From Rhodoferax sp. (lineage in GTDB: Bacteria > Pseudomonadota > Gammaproteobacteria > Burkholderiales > Burkholderiaceae_C), in NCBI RefSeq assembly GCF_012927445.1, contig NZ_JABBPD010000007.1, positions 248,001 through 312,000 on the forward strand: a stretch of DNA of 64,000 nucleotides, given 5' to 3'. Made by a program: the position numbers and the translations under genes. Position 1 is the first letter of the stretch, and each line of letters begins with the position of its first letter. Of this stretch, positions 53,177-61,818 are shown one piece after another. Under the pieces are notes generated by a model. It ran no database searches, was not told where the DNA came from, and worked only from the letters and a program-made list of their open reading frames with translations.

Positions 53177-54049
53177 TCAAGGTCCGGCGGTCGCCGCACC
53201 AGTCGCCGCTAATGGCAGGTGGAACAACTCGGCCACCGCCTGGCCGTATTGGGCGTAGCCCAGTGCATTGGTGTTGTGATGCGAGCCGCCTTTCACCAGC
53301 ATGAAACGCTTCGGTTCCTGCGCGGCGTCAAACAGCTTGCGGCCCAGCGACGGCGAAATCAAGTGGTCCTCGCTGCCATGCACCACCAGAAGCGGCGAGC
53401 CGATGCTGGCCACCTTGCGTACCGACTCAAAGCGCTGCGTGATGAGACTCGACACCGGCAGCCAGCCCCATTTGAAGGAACTGACCACGTCGAGAATGCT
53501 GGTGAAGGTGCCGTCGACGATGGTGCCGCTCTCGTCATTGACCTGGGCGGCCAGGTCGATGGCGATGGCGCCGCCCAGCGAGTGGCCAAAGATGTAGCGC
53601 GGTGGTGCCGGGTGGCGTCTGGCGATCCAGTCCCAGGCGGCACGCGCGTCTTCGAGCGCCGTTGCTTCCGACGGCAAGCCGGCGCTGCTGCGGCCAAAAC
53701 CGCGGTAGTCCACCGCCAGTACCGAGAAGCCCAATGCCTGCATGCGACGCATGCGCCCCGCCGAGCCTGACACGTTCCAGCCGGCACCGTGCAGGTACAG
53801 CAGTACCGGGGCGGCTTTCTGCTCCGACGGCAGGTACAGGCCGTGCAGCTGTTCCGCCTTGCCGCTGGCGATGGAGTTGAAGTCAATCCACACGTCCATC
53901 ATGTCATCGGTGGCCTGCACGCCGCCCCAAGCGCGGTCGCTGGGCTGGAAAATCCATTCGCGCTGCCGGACGTCCAGCGCGGCGCAGCCGACCATCGCGG
54001 CGACGGCAAGGAGCAGGGTGGTCAGCAAAGGCCAGCGTTTCATACCCAT
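53177..54049 (-). CDS. Alpha/beta hydrolase, probable lipoprotein (ABHD13/17-like)
   Basis: 290 residues. The N-terminus (MKRWPLLTTLLLAVAAMVGC) looks like a lipoprotein signal with Cys near residue 22. The hydrolase core has LYLHGAGWNVSG (oxyanion), GHSLGG (nucleophile Ser), VVHGSEDHLIS (Asp) and GGSHHNTN (His). Such exported serine hydrolases act on esters or acyl groups in the envelope; the substrate is unknown. Confidence 0.82.
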   Translation of the reverse strand: MGMKRWPLLTTLLLAVAAMVGCAALDVRQREWIFQPSDRAWGGVQATDDMMDVWIDFNSIASGKAEQLHGLYLPSEQKAAPVLLYLHGAGWNVSGSAGRMRRMQALGFSVLAVDYRGFGRSSAGLPSEATALEDARAAWDWIARRHPAPPRYIFGHSLGGAIAIDLAAQVNDESGTIVDGTFTSILDVVSSFKWGWLPVSSLITQRFESVRKVASIGSPLLVVHGSEDHLISPSLGRKLFDAAQEPKRFMLVKGGSHHNTNALGYAQYGQAVAELFHLPLAATGAATAGP

Positions 54050-54295
54050 GAGTGAGTACGCCGGGATTCGGAAAGTTCAATCCACCCAAGCAGTGGCGCA
54101 CGCATGCCGCGCCTCAGCACCAGCACCAAGGGGCGGTGAGGGTGCTAAATGCCAGCAACGCGCATGATCTGCGCTCAAAGATGCCCTTGTATTCTTCTCT
54201 TTGGGTTTCCTCTGTACCGTGCGGACACCGGTTGACGCTCGCGATGGATGGGTGGACACTGCACAAGCTTCATCCACCTTCACAGGAGAATTCAC

Positions 54296-54850
54296 ATGGC
54301 CCCGTATCAAATCGCCGTCATTGTCGGCAGCCTTCGTCGCGATTCCTTCAACCGCAAGTTGGCCCTCGCCATCACCAAACTGGCGCCGCTGAACTTTTCG
54401 TTCAAGCAGGTGCAAATCGGCGACCTGCCGCTCTATAACCAGGACGACGACGCCCACCAAGCCGAGTCCGTTGTGCGCTTGAAAGCCGACCTTGCGGCAT
54501 CGCAGGGCCTGCTCTTTGTGACCCCCGAATACAACCGGTCGATGCCTGGTGTCCTCAAAAATGCGATTGACCATGCCTCGCGTCCCTATGGCCAGAACGC
54601 CTGGGCCGGCAAACCGGCGGGCCTGCTGGGCGCTTCGGTCGGGGCCATCGGCACGGCACTGGCACAACAGCATTTGCGCAATGTGCTGGCCTACCTGGAC
54701 GTGCCGACGCTGGGCCAGCCCGAAGCCTTTATCCATGCCAAGGAGGGCTTGTTTGACGAAGCCGGCGACATCGGTGCGGGCAGCCAAAAGTTTTTGCAGA
54801 ACTGGATGGATCTCTATGTTGCCTGGGTCAAAAAACACAGTGCCGTCTAG
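54296..54850 (+). CDS. NADPH-dependent FMN reductase (ChrR/YieF-like)
   Basis: 184 residues from ATG 54296, with CAGGAG as ribosome binding site. The flavodoxin-like fold shows IVGSLRRDSFNRKLA (FMN phosphate site) and TPEYNRSMPGVLKNAIDHAS, as in ChrR and the azoreductase-like quinone reductases. Such enzymes reduce quinones, chromate or azo dyes by two electrons and protect against redox stress. Confidence 0.88.
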   Translation: MAPYQIAVIVGSLRRDSFNRKLALAITKLAPLNFSFKQVQIGDLPLYNQDDDAHQAESVVRLKADLAASQGLLFVTPEYNRSMPGVLKNAIDHASRPYGQNAWAGKPAGLLGASVGAIGTALAQQHLRNVLAYLDVPTLGQPEAFIHAKEGLFDEAGDIGAGSQKFLQNWMDLYVAWVKKHSAV

Positions 54851-55030
54851 ACCCTGGTGCGCCAGTTTGCCGCCAGCATTGCCTTGGAAGCGTTGTGTTT
54901 GCGGTAAATTTGAAAGAAAGTAACCAAGCCCGTTACATGAGGATACATTTCATGCTGAGTTAGCAGACAACCAGACGGGGCTATTGACAAGCCTCAACAT
55001 GAATAAATCTAAGGGATATGGATTACTGGA

Positions 55031-55459
55031 ATGATGAACTTGACAACACAGGGGCTCCAGCGATTTTTGGAGGCGCAAGACCGGGTCTATGAATCAGTGT
55101 GCAACGAACTGGCGCTCGGCGAAAAAACCAGCCACTGGATGTGGTTCATCTTTCCCCAACTCAAAGGCTTGGGCCACAGCCCGATTGCCAGACACTATGG
55201 CCTCGACTCCAGGGACGAGGCCCTGAGTTTTTGGCAGCACCCCATTTTGGGCCCGCGCCTGAAGGAGTGCACGCAGCTGGTGTTGGCCCAGAGCAACGCG
55301 ACGGCCCGGGACATTTTTGGGTCAACCGATGACCTCAAATTCAAATCCAGCCTGACGCTCTTTGCGCAGGTGGCCCCGGAAGAGCCAGTGTTCAAGCAGG
55401 CACTGACCCGTTTCTTCGGCGGCAAGCTTGACGAAAGTACGCTCAAGCTGCTGGCGTAA
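55031..55459 (+). CDS. DUF1810 family protein
   Basis: 142 residues. LQRFLEAQDRVYESVCNELALG and HWMWFIFPQLKGLGHSPIA are the family pattern, together with DDLKFKSSLTLFA. DUF1810 proteins (calpastatin-like) are of unknown function; the all-helical fold and conserved Trp/His suggest a small-molecule-binding role. Convergent with minE, with only two bp between stops. Confidence 0.85.
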   Translation: MMNLTTQGLQRFLEAQDRVYESVCNELALGEKTSHWMWFIFPQLKGLGHSPIARHYGLDSRDEALSFWQHPILGPRLKECTQLVLAQSNATARDIFGSTDDLKFKSSLTLFAQVAPEEPVFKQALTRFFGGKLDESTLKLLA

Positions 55460-55461
55460 AT

Positions 55462-55722
55462 TTACCGCTTGTCCGGCAGTTCGATTTTGACTTCCAGCAC
55501 TTCAAGATTGTCCTGCCGCTCCAGGTTGACCTTGATGTCTTCCAGATTGATCTTGACGTACTTGCTGATGACCGCCATCAGTTCGCGTTGCAGGGCGGGC
55601 AGGTAGTCAGGCTCGGCGGCATTGCGGCCGCTGCGTTCATGCGCCAGAATAATTTGCAGGCGCTCCTTGGCCACGCTGGCAGTTTTCTTCTTCTCGCCGA
55701 TGAAAAAAGAGATGAATGACAT
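55462..55722 (-). CDS. minE: Cell division topological specificity factor MinE
   Basis: 86 residues from ATG 55722. The MinD-stimulating helix lies in the N-terminus ([19 protein letters not shown]) and the topological specificity domain in the C-terminus. It drives MinCD oscillation. It is four bp downstream of minD in the minC-minD-minE order. Confidence 0.95.
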   Translation of the reverse strand: MSFISFFIGEKKKTASVAKERLQIILAHERSGRNAAEPDYLPALQRELMAVISKYVKINLEDIKVNLERQDNLEVLEVKIELPDKR

Positions 55723-55726
55723 GGCC

Positions 55727-56542
55727 TTACTTTCCACCAAAGATTCGTTTCAGCAGTCCCTGCTTGGGCGCTTCGGTAAAACGCATGGGCTTGTCAGTGC
55801 CCAAAAAGCGGTCAATCACGTCTTTGTAGGCTTCTGACACGTCGCTACCCTGCATATGCACCGCAGGAACGCCCTGGTTGGACGCCTGCAGCACCGATTC
55901 GCTCTCGGGTATGACACCGATCAGCTTGATGCGCAAAATGTCCTGTATGTCTTCCAGCGACAGCATCTGGCCCTGGTTGACCCGGGCCGGGTTGTAGCGG
56001 GTGATGAGCAAATGCTCCTTGATCGGCTCCAGCCCTTCCATGGCACGCTTGGTCTTGCTGGAGAGCATGCCCAGAATGCGGTCCGAATCGCGCACCGAAG
56101 AGACCTCAGGATTGGTCACCACCAGGGCCTCGTCGGCAAAGTGCATGGCCATCAGGGCACCGGTTTCGATCCCGGCCGGTGAATCACAGACGATGAAATC
56201 AAAGCCCATGGCGCCCAGATCGAACAGCACTTTTTCCACGCCGTCCTGTGTCAGCGCATCTTTGTCGCGGGTTTGCGAGGCGGCCAGCACGTACAGGTTG
56301 TCGCACTGCTTGTCTTTGATAAGGGCCTGGTTCAGGTTAGCCTCACCCTGGATGACATTGATCAGGTCATACACGACGCGGCGCTCGCAGCCCATGATCA
56401 GGTCCAGATTGCGCAGGCCGACATCAAAGTCGATCACCGCGGTCTTGTGGCCGCGCAGGGCCAGACCAGTTGCAAAGCTGGCGCTGGTGGTTGTTTTGCC
56501 CACACCACCCTTGCCGGAAGTAACCACAATGATTTTTGCCAT
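55727..56542 (-). CDS. minD: Septum site-determining ATPase MinD
   Basis: 271 residues from ATG 56542. The deviant Walker A KGGVGKTT (residues about 11-18), [17 protein letters not shown] and CDSPAGIE are MinD signatures; the C-terminal amphipathic membrane-targeting helix is GLLKRIFGG. It binds the membrane in its ATP form and recruits MinC. Confidence 0.96.
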   Translation of the reverse strand: MAKIIVVTSGKGGVGKTTTSASFATGLALRGHKTAVIDFDVGLRNLDLIMGCERRVVYDLINVIQGEANLNQALIKDKQCDNLYVLAASQTRDKDALTQDGVEKVLFDLGAMGFDFIVCDSPAGIETGALMAMHFADEALVVTNPEVSSVRDSDRILGMLSSKTKRAMEGLEPIKEHLLITRYNPARVNQGQMLSLEDIQDILRIKLIGVIPESESVLQASNQGVPAVHMQGSDVSEAYKDVIDRFLGTDKPMRFTEAPKQGLLKRIFGGK

Positions 56543-56570
56543 GGGAGAGATGTCTTTCAAATTTAAAAAA

Positions 56571-57347
56571 TTAGGCTTTCAGCGCTTCAAACAGCAACTT
56601 TTCCTGCCCATCGTTACTTAAGCGAACCTGTGCCGGCTTGCCACGCACATCGTCCGCCAGGGGATTTTCACTGGTGCGGTAGACGCCCGCAATGGAAATC
56701 AACTCAGGCTCCAGGCACAAGGAAAAGATGCGGGCATTGGTGTTGCCACTGGCACCGGCCATGGCTTTGCCACGCAGCGGGGCATACACATGGATATTGC
56801 CATCGGCCACCACTTCAGCGCCCTGGTTGACCATGGCCAACACCACCAGATCGGCACCCCGGGCATAAATTTTTTGCCCGGAACGCAAGGGTTTGTCCAC
56901 CACCATGGTGGCAGGGCCGTGTATTTCACGTACCACCTCTTGCACCACGTATTCCGTTGCCACTGGCGTAGCGACCGCAGGACGCACTCGCGGCGCATCG
57001 GCAGGGGCCTCCACCAGCCCAAAGGCGCGCGCAGACGCCACCCAAGCGGTACTGGCGCCACGCACGGCCACCGGCACCAAGTGACAGGCCCGCAACACGG
57101 CCAGCAAAGGGGCCATATCTTGCACCGGGGTGTCTGCCGCCAGGTGCGAAAAATCAATCACCAGTGCATCGTGGTCAAAAAAATCGGCGTTGTCGCCACC
57201 GGCGCCGTATTGCTGGGTGAGATCAGCCGCCAGCACCTTCCAGTCGCTGGTCATGAGCATGAGTGCCACCAAGGGCAACTGGGCACTCTTTATTTCAAAA
57301 GAGGCATGCGGATGGTCAGGTGAATTAGCGACGGAAGAAACGAACAT
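56571..57347 (-). CDS. minC: Septum site-determining protein MinC
   Basis: 258 residues from ATG 57347. The N-terminal FtsZ-binding domain (FEIKSAQLPLVALML ... YGAGGDNADFFDHDALVIDF) and the C-terminal beta-helix (GQKIYARGADLVVLAMVNQGAEVVADGNIHVYAPLRGKAMAG) are complete, joined by a linker. It inhibits FtsZ ring formation away from midcell. It is first in the minCDE operon; the 545-bp divergent region before it contains the origin-like element B. Confidence 0.95.
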   Translation of the reverse strand: MFVSSVANSPDHPHASFEIKSAQLPLVALMLMTSDWKVLAADLTQQYGAGGDNADFFDHDALVIDFSHLAADTPVQDMAPLLAVLRACHLVPVAVRGASTAWVASARAFGLVEAPADAPRVRPAVATPVATEYVVQEVVREIHGPATMVVDKPLRSGQKIYARGADLVVLAMVNQGAEVVADGNIHVYAPLRGKAMAGASGNTNARIFSLCLEPELISIAGVYRTSENPLADDVRGKPAQVRLSNDGQEKLLFEALKA

Positions 57348-57499
57348 GAAGTGTTGGGAGACCGTGATGGGCGGTTCAAGTGAACGCAAATTTTACTTGA
57401 TTGCATTGGTAAAACCACTAAACCGGCCAGCTTCTTTGGTGAAGTCTTGTTCAAACTTTGGCGGGCCAAATGGCAACTTCTTTTTTGTCTTCTGTTTGC

Positions 57500-57718
57500 C
57501 TTTGACTCTCTCCTATTTATTCTATTTTTAATTAGTAGTAGTAGATAAGGGTTGCAGATTTGTGTGGATAAGGCTAAATTTTTGTTTTAAATCAATGGCT
57601 TGCATGCGATCAACCCATGTGGGCGACCGTGCTTTTGGTTTGCATCGTGAATATGAACAACTTTCAAAAATTTGATTTACCTGTGGATAACCAGGGCGTT
57701 ATGCCGAAACTATGCACA
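57500..57718 (+). other. oriC-like element B: AT-rich tract, DnaA-trio repeats and DnaA boxes
   Basis: An AT-rich tract of about 30 bp, four TAG triplets (57533-57544), ATAAGGGTTGCA, an 18-bp gap to a perfect DnaA box TGTGGATAA (57563-57571), a second perfect box (57682-57690) and CTATGCACA (57710-57718, one mismatch). All spacings equal those of element A at 35.05 kb; a hand alignment without gaps over 186 bp gives about 71% identity. It lies between minC and a hemerythrin gene, both reading away from it. Confidence 0.65.
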
Positions 57719-57825
57719 GCTTTATTCTTTGACACGCCGGCTCAAAATGATGTAAGCAAATACAGCTGCCTGCGCGCTCAAAAGCGGCAATGCTGTGGCG
57801 CGCACCGACCAGTTGCTTTAGGTCC

Positions 57826-57839
57826 GTTGATCTGCATCA
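57826..57839 (+). promoter_or_regulatory. FNR/Dnr-type box upstream of the hemerythrin gene
   Basis: TTGATCTGCATCAA is a perfect TTGAT-n4-ATCAA dyad, centred about 60 bp before the start codon. It suggests control by an oxygen- or NO-sensing Fnr/Dnr-family regulator. Confidence 0.75.
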
Positions 57840-57892
57840 AGACTGATTTTTTGATCACATGCCATGCTTGCGCCGTTCACAGGAGACATGAC

Positions 57893-58483
57893 ATGGCCCA
57901 CGAAAGCATTCGAATCATTCGCGACGAGCACGCTGCGTTGTCGGCCATGTTGCGGTCACTTGGCTTGATGGTCGAGCGCGGCCCAGACCACGAGCCGGGG
58001 AGTTTTTTTGATGTGATGCGGGCGATGCTGTTCTACATCGACGAATTTCCGGAGCGTCTTCATCACCCCAAGGAGTCGGACCTGCTGTTTCCGCGCGTCG
58101 CGCGCCTGGCCCCGGAGGTCATGGAGACGATTATTCGGCTGGAAAAAGACCACACCAGCGGTGAAGCGTCGGTGCGCGAGTTACAGCACCTGTTGCTGGC
58201 GTGGGAGTTGGTGGGCGATTCAAGGCGTGTCGCGTTTGACGAGGCCGTCAAGCGCTATATCGATTTTTATCTGGAACACATGCGGCTGGAAGAAACCGTG
58301 ATCTTGCCGGCGGCGCAAAAGGTGTTGAATGATGCCGACTGGAAAGAGCTCGACGCCGCTTTTGCCGTCAATTGTGACCCTCTGACCGGCAAGTACCCGC
58401 GCGATCCAGCCTATGACCGGTTGTTCACCCACATTGTGATGCGGGCGCCCGCGCCCATTGGCTTGGGCGAGGGAGAGGCCTAA
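57893..58483 (+). CDS. Hemerythrin HHE-domain protein
   Basis: 196 residues from ATG 57893 with AGGAGA as ribosome binding site. HAALSAMLRSL, LHHPKESDLLFPRV, EKDHTSGEASV and HMRLEETVILPAAQ provide the His/Glu ligands of the diiron four-helix bundle. Such proteins bind oxygen, NO or act in FeS-cluster repair. The upstream FNR-type dyad points to low-oxygen or NO induction. Confidence 0.87.
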   Translation: MAHESIRIIRDEHAALSAMLRSLGLMVERGPDHEPGSFFDVMRAMLFYIDEFPERLHHPKESDLLFPRVARLAPEVMETIIRLEKDHTSGEASVRELQHLLLAWELVGDSRRVAFDEAVKRYIDFYLEHMRLEETVILPAAQKVLNDADWKELDAAFAVNCDPLTGKYPRDPAYDRLFTHIVMRAPAPIGLGEGEA

Positions 58484-58506
58484 GGTTTGCTGATGCGCGG
58501 GCCGCT

Positions 58507-59625
58507 TCAGGCCAGCGTTGGATAGTCGGTGTAGCCTTTGGCGCCACCGCCGTAAAAGGTGGCGCGGTCTGGCTCATTGAGGGCGGCACCCTCCCGCAGG
58601 CGACGGGTGAGGTCGGGGTTGGCAATGAAAGGGCGACCGAAGGCCACCAGGTCGGCACCTTCCGCCAGCGCCTGGTTGGCCAACGCGGTGTCCAAACCGT
58701 TATTCACCATCCAGGCGCCCTTGCCACCGGCGTTCCGGTAGCTGGCGCGCAACGCTGCATAGTCAAACGGTGTGTCACCCTGCACATGATCCCGCGCCCC
58801 GCCGGTGGCGCCTTCGATGAGGTGCAGGAACGCCAGATTCAGCGGCGCCAGTTGCGCCACGACATAGTCAAACAGCGGCTGCGGCTGCGGGTCTTGCGCA
58901 TCGTTGGCCGGGGTCACCGGTGACAGACGCAGACCGACGCGGTCGCCGCCGATTTCTTGCGTGACGGCGCGCATGACTTCCAGCAGGAAGCGGGCCCGGT
59001 TTTCAATGCTGCCGCCATACGCGTCGGTGCGGGTGTTGGAGCCCGAACGCAGAAATTGGTCGAGCAAGTAGCCATTGGCTCCATGCACTTCGACGCCATC
59101 GAAGCCGGCGGCGATGGCATTGCGGGCGGCGCGGCGGTAGTCGTCCACGATGCCGGGCAACTCGTCCAGCGTCAGGGCACGCGGCATGGAGGTGTCCTCA
59201 AACGAGGGCACGCCATCGCGGATCAGCACGGTCTTGGTGTTGGCGCGGATGGCCGAGGGCGCCACCGGTGCCTGGCCGCCAGGTTGCAGGTCCACATGCG
59301 AGATCCGCCCCACATGCCAGAGTTGCACCACGATCTTGCCGGCGGCGGCATGGACTGAATCAGTCACTTTTTTCCAGGCAGCGATCTGCTCGTCGCTCCA
59401 GATGCCGGGCACGTCGGAATAGCCTTGTCCCTGGTGGCTGATGGCGGTGGCTTCGCTCACGATCAGGCCGGCGCCGTTTTGGGGATCGGCGCGCTGGGTG
59501 TAGTAGGTGGCCATCAACGGTGTCGGGATGGCGCCGGGCGCGCGGTTGCGCGTCAGCGGGGCCATGACGACGCGGTTGGCCAGTTGAATACGGCCAACTT
59601 GAAGGGGATCGAACATAGAAGTCAT
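58507..59625 (-). CDS. nemA: Old yellow enzyme-type alkene reductase (NemA-like)
   Basis: 372 residues. MFDPLQVGRIQLANRVVMAPLTRNRAPG begins the FMN TIM barrel, VQLWHVGRISH contains the barrel His, GVEVHGANGYLLDQFLRS the substrate-binding residues, and GRPFIANPDLTRR the FMN phosphate site. It reduces activated double bonds such as N-ethylmaleimide, nitroesters and quinones. A GST follows upstream on the same strand; the nemR regulator lies 15 kb away, so NemR control is possible but no matching operator is seen in its leader. Confidence 0.91.
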   Translation of the reverse strand: MTSMFDPLQVGRIQLANRVVMAPLTRNRAPGAIPTPLMATYYTQRADPQNGAGLIVSEATAISHQGQGYSDVPGIWSDEQIAAWKKVTDSVHAAAGKIVVQLWHVGRISHVDLQPGGQAPVAPSAIRANTKTVLIRDGVPSFEDTSMPRALTLDELPGIVDDYRRAARNAIAAGFDGVEVHGANGYLLDQFLRSGSNTRTDAYGGSIENRARFLLEVMRAVTQEIGGDRVGLRLSPVTPANDAQDPQPQPLFDYVVAQLAPLNLAFLHLIEGATGGARDHVQGDTPFDYAALRASYRNAGGKGAWMVNNGLDTALANQALAEGADLVAFGRPFIANPDLTRRLREGAALNEPDRATFYGGGAKGYTDYPTLA

Positions 59626-59775
59626 GAGTTACCTGTGAGCAGAAAAGTGGGAGGGCACGCGTCAACCTGCGTGTGCAATTTCATTTGCAGGCGTTCCCGC
59701 AAAATGCAAGCGCAAAGGCGCATGGCGACCCCACTACCAAGACACCCAGGCGACAGCGCGCTGGGTCAGGTCTAA

Positions 59776-60384
59776 TTACTTGAACAGGCCTTCGGCGCGC
59801 AAAGCCTCTTGCACCGCAGGGCGGGTGCCCACGCTGCCCATGAAGGCGCCCAGGTTGGGCAGGCCGGAGAGGTCGATGCCGACATGTTTAGACCAGCTGA
59901 GCACGGTAAACAGGTAGCCGTCGGCCACCGTGAAGGTATCGCCCATCAGGTAGGTCTTGCTCGCCAGTTCCCCATTGACCCATTGCAGGCGTGAGGCTAA
60001 CCGGGTTTTGGCCATGGTTTTGGCTTCTTCAGGCATGCCGGGCGTGAACAGGGGTGTGAAGCCTCTGTGCAGCTCGGTGCTGATGAAGCTCAGCCACTCC
60101 TGCAGCTTGTAGCGGGCTAACGTGCCGTTGGCGGGCGCCAGCTGTTGGGCCGGCACCTGGTCGGCGATGTATTGCACGATGACCTGACCTTCGCGCAACT
60201 GGGTGCCGTCGTCCAGTACCAGCAGCGGCACGTAACCGAGCGGGTTGAGGGTGTAGTAGTCGGTGCCATCGGCCAGTCGATGGGTTTTGGTCGGCGCCGC
60301 AATGGCTTCAAACGACAAACCGGACTCCTTCAGTGCGATGTGGGGCGATAGCGAGCAGGCACCGGGAGAGTAATAAAGCTTCAT
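59776..60384 (-). CDS. gstA: Glutathione S-transferase, beta class
   Basis: 202 residues. MKLYYSPGACSLSPHIALKE is the beta-class N-terminus with Cys10 as the catalytic thiol; NPLGYVPLLVLDDG and LREGQVIVQYIADQVP bind glutathione, and the C-terminal helical domain is complete with FTVADGYLFTVLSW. Such enzymes conjugate glutathione to electrophiles and bind antibiotics. Co-orientation with the old yellow enzyme gene suggests a shared detoxification role. Confidence 0.9.
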   Translation of the reverse strand: MKLYYSPGACSLSPHIALKESGLSFEAIAAPTKTHRLADGTDYYTLNPLGYVPLLVLDDGTQLREGQVIVQYIADQVPAQQLAPANGTLARYKLQEWLSFISTELHRGFTPLFTPGMPEEAKTMAKTRLASRLQWVNGELASKTYLMGDTFTVADGYLFTVLSWSKHVGIDLSGLPNLGAFMGSVGTRPAVQEALRAEGLFK

Positions 60385-60486
60385 GAATGTCCTAAAGGGG
60401 TTCGGGCGAACCGGTTTGAAAAGGGTGGAGCCTTGATGCTAGCCGCTGACACAGCTGTGGCGGGTGGGCCGATGCAAAATGCCAGC

Positions 60487-61776
60487 ATGAAACGAGTTTT
60501 GAAATGGATTTTGCTGTCAGGGTTGGTCCTGCTGATCTTGCTGGCGGCGGGTGGCTGGGCTTTGCACCGCTGGCTTGGGACCGACGATTTCAAGGTGCGG
60601 GCCGAGCAAGAGGCCAGCCTGACACTCGGTGTGGCGGTGAAGCTGGCGCGCATCGACGTGACGCTGTGGCCGCTGCCGGCGGTGGCGGTCGAAGGCGTCC
60701 AGATTCAGACCCAGCCGGCCCTGACGCTGGAGCGGCTGGAAGTGCGCCCGGCCTGGCGTGGGTTGATGCAGGGCCAGCTGGAACTGACCACGGTATTGGT
60801 GCGGCGCGCCCTGCTGCCGCAGACGGCGATTGACGCCTTGTTGCTGTCGCTACAAAAAAAGAAGCAGGCTGCGCCCGTTGCACAAGGACCAGAGACTGAA
60901 AGCATTGAAAATCTGCAATACATTCCGCGTCGAACGCTGCTCGACAACGTGACCTGGATCAGCGCCAAGGGAGACCGCATCTCGCTCGATGCCGACGTGC
61001 ACTTGAGCGCACAGGGTTCGCCGGATGACGTGTCGGTCAAGATTCTGGCAGGCCAGTTGCAGGGCGCCACGGCGCGCCTGCAACATCTGGGCCCTGACTG
61101 GACGCTGGCCATGGCGGTGGGCGGCGGTACGCTGCACGGCACTTTTCAATTGCAGCCGGCACCCCGGCCTGGAGCCGAGTTTGTGCTGAAAGGGCAGCTG
61201 CAAACGCGGGGCGTCGAAGTCGCCGCGCTGACCCGCAGTCCCCAGCCGGCCCTGAGCGGTCGGCTTGATGCGGACACCAGCCTGTCCGGACGCGCGGTCC
61301 GGATTGCCGCCTTGGCGGATGTGTTGCAGACGCAGAGCACCTTCAACGTGCGCCAAGCCGTATTGCACGGCGTTGACCTGGCCCGCGCGGTCCGGACCGT
61401 CGGTTTGAGCCGGGGAGGCGAAACCCAGCTGGACACGCTGAGTGGTCAGGTCACGACCCGGGGCCGCGCCGGCCAGCTCTCCAATCTGGCGGCGAGTTCC
61501 GGTGTGCTGAGTGCCAGCGGGAATGTGGACGTGGCCGCGAGTCGGGCCTTGAGTGGGCACATCAATGTGAATCTGGCGGCGTCCGCTTTGGGCAGCGCGG
61601 TCGGGGTGCCGCTGGCGGTGGGCGGCACACTGGATGCGCCCGAGGTGACCCTGACGCGCGGCGCCCTGATCGGTGCGGCGATTGGCACGGTGGTCATGCC
61701 CGGGCTGGGCACCGGTGCCGGCGCGTCGGTTGGCGACAAGGTGGGCGAAGGGCTCAAGAAGCTTTTTGGCAAGTAG
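60487..61776 (+). CDS. AsmA-like membrane-anchored protein
   Basis: About 429 residues from ATG 60487 (ATG 60472 is possible). A single N-terminal helix (WILLSGLVLLILLAAGGWAL) is followed by long beta-rich repeats with alternating hydrophobic residues, the AsmA family pattern (SLTLGVAVKLARIDVTLWPL; LSGHINVNLAAS), and a Gly-rich C-terminal helix (IGAAIGTVVMPGLG). AsmA-family proteins are thought to bridge the periplasm and move phospholipids to the outer membrane. The stop codon TAG is the first triplet of a dispersed repeat copy. Confidence 0.8.
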   Translation: MKRVLKWILLSGLVLLILLAAGGWALHRWLGTDDFKVRAEQEASLTLGVAVKLARIDVTLWPLPAVAVEGVQIQTQPALTLERLEVRPAWRGLMQGQLELTTVLVRRALLPQTAIDALLLSLQKKKQAAPVAQGPETESIENLQYIPRRTLLDNVTWISAKGDRISLDADVHLSAQGSPDDVSVKILAGQLQGATARLQHLGPDWTLAMAVGGGTLHGTFQLQPAPRPGAEFVLKGQLQTRGVEVAALTRSPQPALSGRLDADTSLSGRAVRIAALADVLQTQSTFNVRQAVLHGVDLARAVRTVGLSRGGETQLDTLSGQVTTRGRAGQLSNLAASSGVLSASGNVDVAASRALSGHINVNLAASALGSAVGVPLAVGGTLDAPEVTLTRGALIGAAIGTVVMPGLGTGAGASVGDKVGEGLKKLFGK

Positions 61777-61818
61777 CCCCTGTCCCGTCTGCGTAAGCAG
61801 CTATTAAAAAAATAGCAA
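61774..61818 (+). repeat. Dispersed repeat copy 10, filling the gap between two convergent genes
   Basis: TAGCCCCTGTCCCGTCTGCG, TAAGCA, then GCTATTAAAAAAATAGC. It contributes the stop of the AsmA-like gene at its left end and abuts the stop of the GMC gene at its right end. Confidence 0.92.

Noticed and set aside
57533..57718. Origin-like elements as parS sites or plasmid iterons
   Set aside because: No parS-type palindrome and no tandem iterons of 17-22 bp are present; the triplet repeats and DnaA boxes fit a DnaA-dependent element better.
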